Source: Chlamydiota bacterium (GTDB lineage: Bacteria > Chlamydiota > Chlamydiia > Chlamydiales > Waddliaceae). Taken from it: DNA of 6,891 nt. The position numbers and the translations under genes are program-made. Under the pieces are notes generated by a model that had not been told where the DNA came from, ran no database searches, and saw nothing but the letters and a program-made list of their open reading frames with translations. Positions within the stretch are counted from its first letter, which is position 1. Each line of letters opens with the position of its first letter. Location: positions 1-6,891 of the forward strand of contig JAAKFP010000135.1 in assembly GCA_011065005.1 (NCBI GenBank), written 5' to 3'. This document shows positions 6,567 through 6,891 of the stretch, one piece after another.

Positions 6567-6571
6567 CCTCC
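6567..6571 (-). promoter_or_regulatory. Shine-Dalgarno of the RHS gene
   Basis: The minus strand has GGAGG followed by TTTGCC and the ATG at 6560, a 6-nt spacing. It fixes the start at the signal peptide rather than at the upstream in-frame ATGs. No convincing -10/-35 pair was found between 6572 and 6640. Confidence 0.75.
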
Positions 6572-6636
6572 AAATGTCTACTTTCAGACAATGGTTAACC
6601 GCATATTTCTTCGCAATAAAAAGAAAATTTTTGATA

Positions 6637-6689
6637 GAACACGGGGTCAAAATCGGGGTCAGGCATGATACTATGACACTTCGTGACCC
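6637..6689 (+). repeat. Double GGGGTCA motif with short inverted repeat upstream of RHS
   Basis: CGGGGTCA occurs at 6642-6649 and again at 6654-6661. GGGTCA (6656-6661) is answered by TGACCC at 6684-6689, and the spacer contains CATGATACTATG. GGGGTCAGG-type sequences are, from memory, common in leaders of RAYT/IS200-like transposases, but no such gene follows here on the plus strand. The 13-mer at 6637-6649 matches the reverse complement of 716-728 at 12 of 13 positions. The 6561-6749 stretch holds nothing else I can support. Confidence 0.5.
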
Positions 6690-6749
6690 GCCACTTCCAC
6701 GCATCTTAATCACCAACTCTAAGGGCTCAAGTTTAAATAACTTCCCTAA

Positions 6750-6891
6750 CTAGAGAGCCTTTAGTTGCGGTTTTATGGAGTAATTCCATTCACCATGAAA
6801 AGTGTCCCTTTCAATATTTATAGTATTAAAGTCCTCTTTTGAGACTTTAACCCCTTTCTCATAAATGTTTTCATCTAGCGCCGCTTGAATA
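6750..6891 (-). CDS. ISAzo13-like transposase, C-terminal end only
   Basis: Reading in from the right edge, 46 codons end at TAG 6750-6752. The residues ALDENIYEKGVKVSKEDF, NTINIERDTFHGEWNYSIKP match the usual extreme C-terminus of ISAzo13-family transposases (ExxYEKGxKVSxxxxxxxNIxRDxFHGEWNYxI). This is a DDE-type DNA transposase, and the catalytic core would be beyond the window. It is in the same orientation as the RHS gene and ends about 190 bp before it, so read-through transcription into RHS is possible. Whether the element is complete cannot be judged, and no terminal inverted repeat was identified. Confidence 0.75.
   Translation of the reverse strand, partial: IQAALDENIYEKGVKVSKEDFNTINIERDTFHGEWNYSIKPQLKAL

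Noticed and set aside
6561..6716. Longer RHS start at 6716
   Set aside because: The extra 52 codons pass through the GGGGTCA repeats and would bury the signal peptide; GGAGG at 6567-6571 clearly serves the ATG at 6560.

Overview
The window reads as a degraded polymorphic-toxin (RHS) locus on the minus strand, with pieces of two different transposase genes at its edges. The organism cannot be fixed from sequence alone. The RHS N-terminus (a short Sec signal, then a stretch containing SESDTLALVDGVINAYNG) resembles, from memory, the large secreted RHS proteins of environmental chlamydiae (Parachlamydiales: Parachlamydia, Simkania and Waddlia types). I hold that placement with moderate to low confidence.

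Layout, in the transcriptional direction of the minus strand (high to low coordinates). The 3' end of an ISAzo13-like transposase enters at 6891 and stops at 6750. A gap of about 190 bp carries two GGGGTCA motifs. A very large RHS gene follows (6560 to 1527, 1677 codons). It has a clean Shine-Dalgarno, a signal peptide, many YD repeats, the RHS-associated core ending in DPYGL at codons 1454-1458, and a C-terminal toxin-like tip of about 220 residues. The frame is continuous with no frameshift but is interrupted by two TAA codons (5082-5084 and 4098-4100), so it is called a pseudogene, or possibly a sequencing/assembly artefact.

Downstream lies a decaying row of toxin/immunity modules. Immunity candidate 1 (1258-1497) belongs with the intact tip. 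Then come a stub of a second toxin tip (1121-1258, only its last ~45 codons, with one internal TAA) and immunity candidate 2 (737-1117, intact). Last are a stub of a third toxin tip (647-721) and an Imm53-like immunity gene (336-627) broken by one frameshift. Neither tip stub appears in any long open reading frame; they show only when the gaps between immunity genes are translated. The pattern fits tip replacement in polymorphic toxins: each new tip and immunity gene is inserted at the end of the RHS core, and older tips are displaced downstream and trimmed while their immunity genes persist.

The left edge (1-181) holds the 5' end of a REP-associated/IS200-like tyrosine transposase (Y1_Tnp) with an unusually perfect Shine-Dalgarno. 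It is preceded by a GC-rich tandem repeat that is a strong G-quadruplex candidate on the minus strand. GGGGTCA motifs, which I associate with such transposases, also occur at 716-723 (inside a nested inverted repeat that overlaps the end of immunity gene 2) and twice upstream of the RHS gene, in opposite orientations on the two sides of the RHS-immunity block. No RNA genes, CRISPR arrays or origins were seen. All real genes found are on the minus strand.
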